Shown: positions 22,601-38,192 of the stretch, in pieces
Numbering within the stretch: position 1 is the first letter of the stretch
Layout of the letters: each line of letters begins with the position of its first letter
Assembly (NCBI RefSeq): GCF_900496995.4
Contig: NC_044018.1
Location: forward strand, 30,151,825-30,215,824
Source of the DNA: Aquila chrysaetos chrysaetos
Lineage: Eukaryota > Chordata > Aves > Accipitriformes > Accipitridae
Direction of reading: 5' to 3'
DNA length: 64,000 nt
The notes under the pieces: generated by a model
What the model saw: only the letters and a program-made list of their open reading frames with translations
Told to the model about the DNA's origin: nothing
Databases searched by the model: none
Made by a program: the position numbers and the translations under genes

Positions 22601-25600
22601 CTCAAGGGGTACTCGAAGATTTAAATCCACCAGATCCTGCACTGAGTGTTCTTGTTCCTGCAGCCGCTGAAGGAGAGACCTTTAAATTAGGTGGTGTCCA
22701 AGGGAGTCACCTCCCCAGGGCTTGCGAGGGAGCTACATGGGGCCCATTCTTCCAGGAGAAGCAGAAAGAGACATGGAGGGTGAGCATTTATCCTGGCCAT
22801 GGCACTACCAAAAGCTCTGCCATGGGAAGGGGAAGGAACAAAGACACCAGACTCCAAAGGAGGAGATTTTTGTCATTTTTCCATTTCCAATCTGCTTTCT
22901 TTTTTGTGGTTTAACATTCGGACTTGCAAAGACTGTTCTTTCAGTAACTGCTCTCTGTTACCTGGCTTTGCAGCTGCAAGGCCAGTGCTTTCTGCTCTTC
23001 AATTTGCCGCCACCTCTCCCGAGCTCGTGAGTCATAGACGCTGGTCCTGAAAAGCACAGTTTATGTGAACAAATCAGTGTTTTATTTCTACACACGAACA
23101 CTCATGACAGGAAAACAGAGCAGGAAACATGTACTTACAGTTCTTTGATCCACAGTTCTGCCTGGAAGAATGGGAGGCTAGAAAGGGGGAGAAAGGACAG
23201 GTGTAAGTGTCCTCCTTCACATGGAAAGTAATTGCCTGAGAAGTGATTTGTAAGTATTATCTGAGGACAGCCCTACTGCTAGAGCGACAGTAAGAGCTAC
23301 AGACAGATCTGCCAGTGATTTGCAGCCAGGTCTCAAGAAAGAGGTTTGCTGCATCACACTCAAGTTCCCGTAACTACAGCAAACTGCTCTGTCTTCACAA
23401 GATATTCAGAAAGCCACTGGTTACCTCCTACTCTGCATTCTCACCTCTCTGTGGAATTAAAAAAGCTGGTGTAACCCACCCTTTCCTCCAGACACCATTT
23501 TACAGTCTCTTACCTTGGTGCTGGCGTTCTGGAATCCTTTACCTTGAGCAAAATGACAGAGTCCGACCCTAAAGAAAGTAAAGTTTGTGAGGATAACAAC
23601 ATTCCATAATTACTACCCATTTCCACAACTGCTGCAGGAGTCCAAATACAGAGGGGGAGGGAAAAAGCGTGTTTGACACATACATTTAAGTCGATTACCA
23701 GGTTTTGAGGCTTCATTTTGGGTTTGGTTGTTCGTTGGGATTTTTTTTACCTTCAGATTGTGCGTTAGATGCTGGTAGATTTTCTTGCTGATGCTGGGCT
23801 GTGGAGTTACTGGACTCAAAGATATTGGAGGGATAGCTGGGGGTGGAGTAGAGAGACGGTTTGTGTGACGGCTGCTCCTGTGCTCTGAGAATGCTGGTCG
23901 CTGAACTGGCTGGTGCAACGCTGTGAGCTTCAAACAGCTTTGAGTTCTTGCTGGGAGTTTCTTTCACTATGGTTTTGCTGGAATTTGAACACCTGGACCT
24001 AGGAACAACAGAAAGTAAGCTCCCAGCGAATACATGTGGCGCTGTCAGCTGGGGAGGAGGATTTTACATACTCACAGATGAAAGGGGAATAATGAAGAGG
24101 ACTTGGACGTGGAAAATTGTTTTCCTGTGACCATCTGAAGCAACTGCCTGTAGATCTCTCGCTCTTCCTCTCGAACAGTCTGCAGGGAAACAACCAGATA
24201 CATCTAGCCAACATGATTTCAACAAAGACACTGTGAATAGCAAGCAGATACACATGGAAGTAGAGATTTAATTGGTGGAAGCACATCCAGGGGTCTTCAA
24301 GAGTTCAGCCATCAGCCTTGATCAGACCAACCGCAGTTGAAGTCTGAACGTGAGCAGAGCTGAAGCCAGCTTCTGCCTGGCAGAAGGAGCAAATCCAGCA
24401 CAAGACAGTGAGTCAGAGCCGCCTCAAGCACTTCATGGTGCCCAAAAGAGATCTCCTCAGAAAAATCCACCCACTAAACAGTCTCCCAGCCTTTTCTTTA
24501 CCTCTTCCGCCGTGCTGATGAACCGTCGGGGAGTCTTCTTGGGGCTAAGCAGGCTGCGGCGACATGGACCACTCCAGGAAGGACTCTGAGCGGGTTTGAT
24601 TGGAAAAGCTGATGCATGGCAATGGTGGTTTGATTTTCCTACAAAACTGTTGGACGTCCCACTGTGAGGAGAGAAACAAACCCCACTTTTATTGGACTTT
24701 ATGCTTGCTTTAACCCGTAATCTCATTCTTCCCCATCCCCAAACCCTGCCAAGAACCAGGCTACCTAACCGTGATCAGAAATTGGTATTTTATTTGCATT
24801 TGAAGAACCATCTCAAAGCTGAAGTCTGGCTTTCCATCAGCTTGATCTGAAACCATTCCTAAGGCCTGTGCGGCCAAACAGATGCCACCAGGTGGCACTG
24901 CGAGGCCGAGGAGCCACAGCCTGGAAACCCCTGGCCAGACCTTCCCGCCAGATCCACCAGCTCCTGCTTCCATCCACACACCACAAAATGGCTGAACCTC
25001 GACTGGAGACACCACTCTCAGCATTTTTATTTATCGGTAAGGGCAGATGCCCTCCCTCACCTTGTTTCTCCCCACTCCCACGCTCAGGCTCACCCAACAG
25101 CCCGTGAAAAAACACATGGGTTGATTTGGCGTTTCTCCCATTGAAATTAATTTTCCCTATTTGCAAACAAACGCTGGCCACTATGGGGATCTTCAGGAGC
25201 AATAAAGACTTGACCCAATCTGGAAAAGTCTGAAGCAACATGACTTTATACCAGCTGCAAAAATAGTTCCTGCATCTAGCACCGCAGGCACTAACCAGCA
25301 CATTTTCATCACAAAACGATGACTCGTTATTTCTCCCCCAGTTTCCCAGTGGTGCAACGATGTTCCCGTTCCCATCACAATACACCGATACACTCAAAAC
25401 TGGTCTGTTACACCACTAGCTTCTGTAAGAGACAGGTTCCTCCAGGCTGTGCGCTACTTCTACTCTCAAAACCAGTGCTCACAACCTTTGTCTTTGCCAC
25501 GGGGAGGTTATAAACACCAAAAGGCACCTACGGACCCAGCCAACCTTGACCCATGCAACTATTTCCACCCTGAACTCGCTCTGCATTGATACCAGTGGCT

Positions 25601-26896
25601 TGCACGGGTAAAATTCCCACCTGAAGCTCCCACAGGGCTCTGCGGGGAGGGTTAAAAGCGGAGGGGATCTGTACGCACCTGGGGTTTTTGCGAGCTTCAA
25701 GGTAAGAGCCTCGGCTCACCCTCGGCTTCTGTGGCACAGAGCCCAGAGGGGGAATCAAGCCCCTCCACTGCCCGTTGGCGCTGGAGCCAAAGGCTCGAGG
25801 CTCCCCCACTGCCCGGTAGCTCTCGGGGCAGGGGACTTCTGCAGGCGAGAAACATGACAGCAGTCAATAAAGTGCCACATCTTCCTCCCCAAGCTGCTTA
25901 GGGGAGGGAACAGCCAAAAAACTGACACTCCAGGGCAGAAAACGATGTCTTACCTGGGCTGTAATTGAGAGCGCAGGATGCATTTCCAGCGGGGCAAGCG
26001 AAACCGCTGATCTTGTTGGGTAAAAACTGTGTGAGAAGATCGCAGCTTTTTGTTAGAAGAAAGCACAGCTCAATCTTAAACCCCAGGTGCAGTAAAACTA
26101 CAGGGTGGGACGCGACACGTTACAGCTCCTCCCCAATCACATCGTTATAAACTAGCGATTACTGAAGCAGACTGGTGTAATAACACACCGGTGCTGGTCT
26201 GACAATGCAGCCAAAGTGTCACTCGCTCTCCCGTCCTCTCCTAAAATCCACTCTGCCAGTGTGATGGCAGTTTTAATGAGGAGAGAAAAACCAAACGCTG
26301 ATTTCATCTTGTTACAGGGCAAAAATTATCAGCTTCACAGCAACGCTGGCAACTCGTCGAGACACAACTGCAGCGTCAAGATACGTGCACGCACTTGCCG
26401 AGGCCGTAAGCCGAGGACACCCGCGCGCGGGTTTACCATCCACGGGCAGATTCCACGCGTGATTTCCATTTTACACGCTCGCCAGTAACTAACAGTGCAA
26501 GCGGGGCTCTCACAGCGCAGAAGTGCTGGGCGTTACCGAGATGGGCTGTCAAAACCACCTGGGAGGTTTTGAACTCAAGGCTTGGGGGATGCTGTGCAGA
26601 GAGACCCTGCCCACGGGCGCCTCTGACCCACAGGGACACCAAAGGAAGGGCAAAAGGGGGCCAGAGAAGCCGCTAGCCCCCAAAACCACATGTGCCCCCC
26701 CCCCAGGCAGCGATCGGGGGGAGCTCGCCGCAGCAACGCCGGGGCCCGGGGAGCGCGGGCGAGGATCAGCCGGCCTCCGCACCTTGCTGTCCGGCTGGGA
26801 GAGCGGATCCCGCAGGCCGGCTCTCGAGGGCAGGGGAAAGGCCTTGAACACGGAGCCGTGGTTGGCCCGCGCCGCGTCCCGGGCCTCCATCCTCAT
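13660..26896 (-). CDS. SENP1: SENP1, SUMO-specific protease 1 (complete, 16 coding exons)
   Basis: Nuclear cysteine protease that matures SUMO precursors and strips SUMO from targets. Exons, in transcription order: 26896-26783, 26026-25954, 25838-25679, 24661-24502, 24179-24076, 23998-23751, 23568-23514, 23177-23139, 23046-22962, 22666-22514, 22275-22144, 21685-21482, 20572-20493, 14931-14847, 14443-14348, 13722-13660. All have GT-AG splice sites and phases agree, giving 616 aa against 644 in human. The C-terminal Ulp1/C48 domain (about 400-616) carries the triad: His505 in GVHWCLA, Asp522 in TYYD, Cys575 in NGSDCGMF. The spacing of 17 and 53 residues is the same as human His533/Asp550/Cys603. 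A basic nuclear signal (PKKTPRR) lies near 160, and ERSKEKGLP and NWLNDE are family signatures. The N-terminal 70 residues are poorly conserved. The start chosen is the first in-frame ATG (ATGAGGATGG); human begins a few residues earlier, so an upstream exon could supply another start. A 5.5-kb intron (14932-20492) separates the last three exons. Confidence 0.95.
18590..18715 (+). mobile_element. Probable MIR-type SINE fragment in SENP1 intron
   Basis: The stretch from GGCCAAGTGGCCC through CCTGGGCCTCAGTTTCCC, CTGTAAAGTCTGGCTAATGG and ATTGAAAGCATGAAAGG follows, in order, the middle and 3' half of the MIR consensus (tRNA-derived, CORE-SINE type). It is old and diverged, with no head and no 3' tail. 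It could instead be another CORE-SINE of the same superfamily. The rest of this large intron shows no exon and no other clear element. Confidence 0.6.
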
Positions 26897-26913
26897 GGGC
26901 TCCGCCGCCGCAT

Positions 26914-27500
26914 CTGAGGAAGAAGAGCCCCCGTCAGCCACCCCGGAGACGGCTGAGAAAAACCGGCGGAGCAGTCTCTCTCCCGAGGGGCCGGGCCGGC
27001 TCGGAGAGCGGAGGGCGGGCGCGGACGACTCCGATTTTCCTTCTAAAAACAAAGATAACGAGAAAAACGTCAGGGAAAGGCACGGTCCCACCGGTCAGCG
27101 CCCGAGACGGGCTGGCGGCGGCCCCGGGGATCCCGCCGGGCCGAGGGAGCGGCTGGCGGTACCGGTCGAGGCCTCCCGCCGTTTACCCCTGTGGCGGTAC
27201 CGCCGCCCCGGGGCCAGCTCGCCGTCCCGGAGCCGCCGGCCGGGGCAGGCCGAGGCTGAGGCCCACCGCCGCCGCTACCCGCCCCCCCCCCACACACCGG
27301 CCCAGCCGCCGTACCGGAAGCGGAAGCGTCCCGAGAGCACGCGCGCCTTTCCCGGGCTCGGTGGCGGCTGCCGGCAACGAGGCGGACGGAAGCGGAACTC
27401 GACGCCGGGCGCGGCGGCGACGGAAGTGACGCTCAGAGAGAGAGGCGGCGAGGAGGGGCGCTGTCCGAGCTGGGCTGGAGAGGCGCATGCGCCGTTTGCG
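26914..27500 (-). promoter_or_regulatory. SENP1 promoter and 5' UTR, CpG island
   Basis: CpG-rich block before the first SENP1 coding exon. Two splice acceptors on the minus strand could begin that exon: one ending at 26914 (TTCCTCAG) and one ending at 27043 with a better pyrimidine tract (TTATCTTTGTTTTTAG). Further up are CGGAAGTGAC (27421-27430, an ETS/GABP site) and the palindrome GCGCATGCGC (27483-27492, NRF1). Both are typical of TATA-less housekeeping promoters. The transcription start probably lies between about 27330 and 27480. No TATA box is seen. Confidence 0.6.
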
Positions 27501-27520
27501 GGTGGACGGGGAAGAGGAGG

Positions 27521-27535
27521 GCGCCCCCTGGCGGC
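27521..27535 (-). promoter_or_regulatory. CTCF-like site between SENP1 and PFKM
   Basis: GCGCCCCCTGGCGGC on the plus strand is the reverse complement of the CTCF core (CCGCCAGGGGGCGC). It stands about 40 bp beyond the SENP1 NRF1 site, between the two divergent genes. Motif evidence only. Confidence 0.5.
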
Positions 27536-27574
27536 GCGGCGGTCCCGGGGGTGGCAGACCATGGCGGCGGGGGG

Positions 27575-27875
27575 GGGGGTGTCTGTGTCACCCTATAGGG
27601 TGTCACCCTGGGGGGACGACGACCCCTATGGGGGGCTGCCACCCTATAGGGTGTCCCCCTGTGCGGAGTGGACCACCCTGGGGGGGGGGGGGGTCACCCT
27701 GGGGGCGGGGGGGCAATGTCACCCTGTAGGGTGTTCACCCTGGGGGGGGTGTCACCCTACGGGGTCGTGTCACCCTCTAGTGTGTCACCGTCACCCTACG
27801 GGGGTGTCACCCTACGGGGGGGCTCACACTGTGGGGCATTCCCCCTATGGGACAGTGTCTCACCATGGGGCAGAC
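27575..27875. repeat. GTGTCACCCT minisatellite
   Basis: Irregular tandem units of about 15-20 bp built on GTGTCACCCTATAGGG and CACCCTACGGGG, with G runs of up to 13. It directly follows the SENP1 CpG island. Confidence 0.85.
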
Positions 27876-27877
27876 AA

Positions 27878-29442
27878 TCCCATTACAGCCGATCCCTACA
27901 GCTGATCCCACTACAGCCGATCCCTACAGCCCATCCCTACAGCCCATCCCATTACAGCCCATCCCTACAGCCGATCCCGTTACAGCCGATCCCTACAGCC
28001 CATCCCATTACAGCCGATCCCTACAGCCCATCCCGTTACAGCCGATCCCTACAGCCCATCCCATTACAGCCGATCCCTACAGCCCATCCCACTACAGCCG
28101 ATCCCTACAGCCCATCCCTACAGCCCATCCCATTACAGCCGATCCCTACAGCCCATCCCGTTACAGCCGATCCCTACAGCCCATCCCATTACAGCCGATC
28201 CCTACAGCCCATCCCGTTACAGCCGATCCCTACAGCCGATCACTACAGCCCATCCCGTTACAGCCAATCCCGTTACAGGTGATCCTACAGCCGATCCCGT
28301 TACAGCCCATCCCATTACAGCCGATCCCTACAGCCGATCCCGTTACACAGCCCATCCCTACAGCTGATCCCATTACAGCCAATCCCTACAGCCCATCCCG
28401 TTACAGCCAATCCCATTACAGGTGATCCCTACAGCCGATCCTGTTACAGCTGATCCTGTTACAGCCGATCCCGTTACAGGTGATCCCATTACAGCCGATC
28501 CCATTACAGGTGATCCCGTTACAGCTGACCCCTACAGCCCATCCCATTACAGCCGATCCCTACAGCTGATCCCACTACAGCCGATCCCTACAGCCCATCC
28601 CGTTACAGCCGATCCCTACAGCTGATCCCATTACAGCCAATCTCATTACAGGTGACCCCTACAGCTGATCCCATTACAGCCGATCCCGTTACAGCTGATG
28701 CCTACAGCCAATCCCTACAGCCCATCCTGTTACAGCCGGTTGCGGCACACCCGATCCTGTTACAGCTGATCCCTACAGCCGACCCTGGTACTGATGCTCT
28801 TTGCGAGCCCAATCCTGTTACAGCCAGTTGCAGCACAGCCGATCCCATTACAGCTGATCCCATTACAGCTTGTCCCTGTGGGCGCACCCACTACAGCCAA
28901 TCCTGTTACAGCCCATCCCGTTACAGCCAATATCGTTACAGCCGATACTGTTACAGCTGGTCCCTACAGCCGATCCCATTACATCCGAACCTGTTACAGC
29001 TGATCCCATTACAGCCGGTCCCTGTGGGCACTCCCACTTACAGCCAATTGATCCCATTACAGCTGATCCCGTTATAGCTGGTCCCCATGGGCGCTCCTGC
29101 CACAGCTGATCCCATTACAGCCGATCCCATTACAGGTGATCCCGTTACAGCCGATCCCTACAGCGGTTCCTGTTACAGCCAATACCATTACAGCTGATCA
29201 ATTCCGTTACAGCCGATCCCATTACAGCTGATCCCATTACAGCCGATCTCGTTACAGCTGATCCCGTTACAGCCGATCCCGTTACATCTGATCTCGTTAC
29301 AGCCGATCCCTACAGCCGATCCCATTACAGCTGATCTCGTTACAGCCGATCCCGTTACAGCCGATCCCGTTACAGCTGATCTCGTTACAGCCGATCCCTA
29401 CAGCCGATCCCTACAGCCGATCCCGTTACAGCCGATCCAGTT
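27878..29442. repeat. 1.6-kb array of 13-15-bp repeats between SENP1 and PFKM
   Basis: Over a hundred tandem copies of two related units, GATCCCGTTACAGCC (15 bp) and GATCCCTACAGCC (13 bp). C/T, A/G and CC/CT variants occur, and there are a few inserts with CCTGTGGGCGC near 28871, 29021 and 29080. Units of the two lengths are mixed in short runs. Long plus-strand frames (repeated TADP, YSPS and HYSRSLQP peptides) are by-products and change frame with each 13-bp unit. The array ends about 50 bp before the first possible PFKM coding exon. Confidence 0.95.
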
Positions 29443-29489
29443 TCAGCCACTCGGGTGACAGCAGCTCCGGTGACAGCGGCGGGCGGGCG

Positions 29490-29616
29490 ATGGTGACCGT
29501 CCCCGAGCTCTCCCCCGAGACCTCCCGGCTCCTCGTCTCGGCCGCACTCTCCCTTGCCGCCATCCTCCTCTTCCTCACCTTCCTCCCCTCTGCCCCAAGA
29601 GGGGGACACCCGCCAG
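29490..29616 (+). CDS. Possible alternative first coding exon of PFKM with a hydrophobic segment
   Basis: An ATG in good context (GGCGATGG) opens 42 codons that end in phase 1 at a fair donor (GCCAG|GTCAGT). The peptide has a short acidic start (MVTVPELSPETSR), about 20 hydrophobic residues (LLVSAALSLAAILLF and on) and a tail RGGHPP. Splicing to the next acceptor at 30301-30302 reads on in frame through Ala-Lys-Lys into the PFKM start Met, giving a PFKM with an N-terminal membrane anchor or signal-like segment. Frame agreement has a one-in-three chance of being accidental. I do not recognise the peptide. It could instead be the 5' leader of PFKM holding a short ORF, or part of a separate small membrane protein. 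Confidence 0.4.
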
Positions 29617-29629
29617 GTCAGTGCCTGCT

Positions 29630-30095
29630 GGTGCCAGCAGGGAGGGCAAACTGGTACCAGTAATGCATACAGACTGGTACCAGCAGTGTGAGCAGACTGG
29701 TGCCAGCAAGGAGGGTAGACTGGCACCAGTAAGGAGGACAGACTGGTACCACTAAAGAAGACACACTGGCAGGGCATACAGACTGGTGCCAGCAAGGAGG
29801 GTAGACTGGAACCAGTAAGGAGGACAGACTGGTACCACTAAAGAAGACACACTGGCATCAGCAGGGAATACAGACTGGCACCAGTAAGGAGGGCAGACTG
29901 GCATCAGCAGGGAATACAGACTGGCACCAGTAAGGAGGGCAGACTGGCATCTGCAGGGAATACAGACTGGCACCAGTAGGGAGAGCAGACCAGTACCAGT
30001 AGGGAATACAGACTGTTACCAACAGGGAATACAGACTGGAACCAGTAAGAAGGACAGACTAGCACCAGTAAGGAGATCAGACCAGTACCTGCAGG
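29630..30095. repeat. 23-24-bp minisatellite in PFKM 5' intron
   Basis: About 19 tandem copies of units such as AGACTGGCACCAGTAAGGAG and AGACTGGTACCAGCAGGGAA. They lie between the possible upstream exon and the first standard PFKM exon, and continue as G/C homopolymers to about 30160. Confidence 0.9.
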
Positions 30096-30310
30096 ACCAT
30101 GCCCCCCCCCCATGCCCCCACCGTACCGGGGAGGGGACACCCCCCCCCCCCCCCCCGCTGCCAGCAGGGCCGTCCCTCCCTCCGGGGGCCCAATTTAGGG
30201 GCTGGCGGGGCTGCGGGTGCCAGTCTGCGGGTGCCAGCAGGACCGGGGGGGACCTCGCCACCCTTCCCAGCCTTTTTTTACCCAATTTTCCTCTTTTTCC
30301 AGCCAAGAAG

Positions 30311-36008
<5,698 letters not shown>

Positions 36009-36345
36009 GAGGCGATCACCAGCATGGCTTCCCCCATCCCGGATCATGTCCCTGTGTCGCTCTGGGGAACCTCCGAAAAAAGCGCTCCCCGTTGTAGCTC
36101 ACACCCCCCGGGAAGCCAGGCAGCACCTCCATGCCCCGAGGGCACCTGCTGCCTCAGCAAAAGACCAGTTTTACTGAAGCAGAGGGTTTCCTCAGGGTTG
36201 GTTTAGGTATTTTATGGGCTTTTTAAACAGAGAAGTGGTTCCCCAAGTGTTGCAGCAGGATGTTGCGATGAGCTGAGAGCAAGTGGTCTGGGTAGAGTCC
36301 CTAGGGCACCACTTTAGTGTTAAAAGTTCAGAATTAAAATGCTTC

Positions 36346-36351
36346 AATAAA
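36346..36351 (+). terminator. Poly(A) signal of PFKM
   Basis: AATAAA about 340 bp after the PFKM stop. A second plus-strand AATAAA at 36492-36497 could give a slightly longer 3' UTR. Confidence 0.75.
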
Positions 36352-37031
36352 CTCACCACTCGCTCGTGGTGGCAAACACAAATCATGCTCCAACCTTCCA
36401 GTGCTCAGCCCCCGGGGAAGGGGAACATGGCTCCCACAGCCCTGCAGGCACCCCTGGTCCCGACAGCTTCATTCCCCAGCACAACAGGGAGGAATAAAAT
36501 ACATATAATCTGATTTTTCTCCTCCAAGTTTCTCCTGTAAAGTAACTAACAAAGTTTACCCTCCTCACTTCACCTCTGAGAGCACAGGGCAGCTCTCCCA
36601 GAGGATCCCTGGGTAAGGAACACGCACGTGGAAGATGATGCAGCTCAGTGCATTGTCAAGATCCAAAAAAACCCCAGACAAGGGCAGAGGCAGGGGTGTG
36701 AAGGGTGGGCTGGGAGCAGCGAGGGGGATTGGAGGGGGCAGGCTGCAGTCGGAGGTAAAATCCACACAGAACTCATCAGCATGAGGGTTTAACAAGGCGT
36801 CATCACAGACAATGTGACGTTACTGTTCTGAGAGGTGTGACGGGAACTGTACGTCGTGCCAAAAACAAGCATGGGAACAAAACCACCAGCAGCAGCACCC
36901 CCAAACTCCACCCTGACGTGCCCTCCCTGTTCAGGGAGAACCCCAAAGGAGCAGGGCCAACCCCTTGCGCTCCCTCAATGACCCCATCCACAAGTGTGCG
37001 ACACACACACCTTCCAGCACGCGGTGAGCCA
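36352..37031. other. Convergent spacer between PFKM and ASB8, no gene seen
   Basis: Unique sequence between the 3' ends of the two convergent genes. No repeat and no exon recognised. Confidence 0.7.
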
Positions 37032-37037
37032 TTTATT
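37032..37037 (-). terminator. Poly(A) signal of ASB8
   Basis: AATAAA on the minus strand, about 1.16 kb after the ASB8 stop. The sequence 37038-38192 fits the 3' UTR and holds no exon. Confidence 0.65.
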
Positions 37038-38192
37038 TCTGTGAATACATGACGGTGCGTGCGCGGATGCCGTTGCCACCAGGAGCGAGCCGTGCCGAAC
37101 AGAGAGCAGGTGCTGCCCACGGGGGTCCTGCCTGGTGCCCCGCTGCCAGCACATCCTCACGCCTCCTCCTAAAATCTGTATATACACACGCGTACATAAA
37201 ATCAACAACGAAATGGTGAGTTGATGGTGCAAAACCAAAGCAAAGGAAGAGCTCGGGCGGGTTATCGCATGGCAGACGGGAGGGAAACCCTCTGCTCAGG
37301 GGCATGGAGCATTCTGCACTCTGAGCAGAGCTACTCTGGGGAGGGAGGGAAACATTTCCTCCGCTCACATGAATTACAGCCCCACAAAGTGTTGGCTTTT
37401 GAGGTATTCCCACCCTTTTCCCCTCTACAGCACTGATGCATCTTAAAAATTATAGATAAGAAGGGAAAAATACACTTCCATGTGTTGAAGGGATGCCCCA
37501 CATCTGCCCGAAGCACCGGGAGCCGCGGACACACAAGGTCTGCCCTGTCTGCAGGGTGTCATGCTGGGGCAGCTGTGGCTGTGTGCAGGTGTTCGCGCCA
37601 AGTGAAGGTGCCAGCCTGCACTTTTACACAATGTACAGGCTCGCTACGTGTACTTAAGGTGAGTTTTTCCACCAGACTTCCAGCCGACACATCCCACAGG
37701 ACTTCTCTGGGTCCGACAACACCTTCTCTTGACTTCCTGCCCCAGGTCCTTCGAAGAAGGAGGGTTTCCCTGTTCTCCCCACACCCAGAAAGCCTTCCTT
37801 TCCCAGAGTCTGCCCCAATGCAAAAAAAGGGGAAAAAAAAAACAGGTTAATCCAACAGCTGGGATATAATTTGCCATTAAAGGGGGATCACTCATCTCAC
37901 GAGGCCGAAATCGAGGGGAGAGCGCGTGGGAGGAGCCACCAAGCAGGCGTTGTGGGCAGAGACACAACATGGAGACATCTGTGAGTGGCACTGGTGGATC
38001 CCTGCTGCCCTGCACCAGCCCAGGCAGAAGAGCAGAGCAGGATGAAAACTGGGACGGTGGCCGGGGAGGGGAATCCGGCACCCACGAGTCCCAAACCAAG
38101 CGGTCAACCTCATCCCCAGTGCTGCCACGAGGAAGCGGTGACGAAGGGAGCCGAATGCCGGCGCAGAAGAGCCCTGGCGCCTTGTCTTTTGA

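Noticed and set aside
26523-27905. Plus-strand 460-codon frame over the SENP1 first exon and CpG island
   Set aside because: CpG islands are open by composition; it is antisense to supported SENP1 coding sequence and ends in a minisatellite.
27847-28625. Repeat protein (TADP / YSPS) coded by the SENP1-PFKM array
   Set aside because: The 13-bp units shift the frame at irregular places; there is no start context or splice support, only by-product frames.
27878-29442. CRISPR-like array
   Set aside because: Repeats are directly adjacent with no unique spacers, and the genome is vertebrate; it is a minisatellite.
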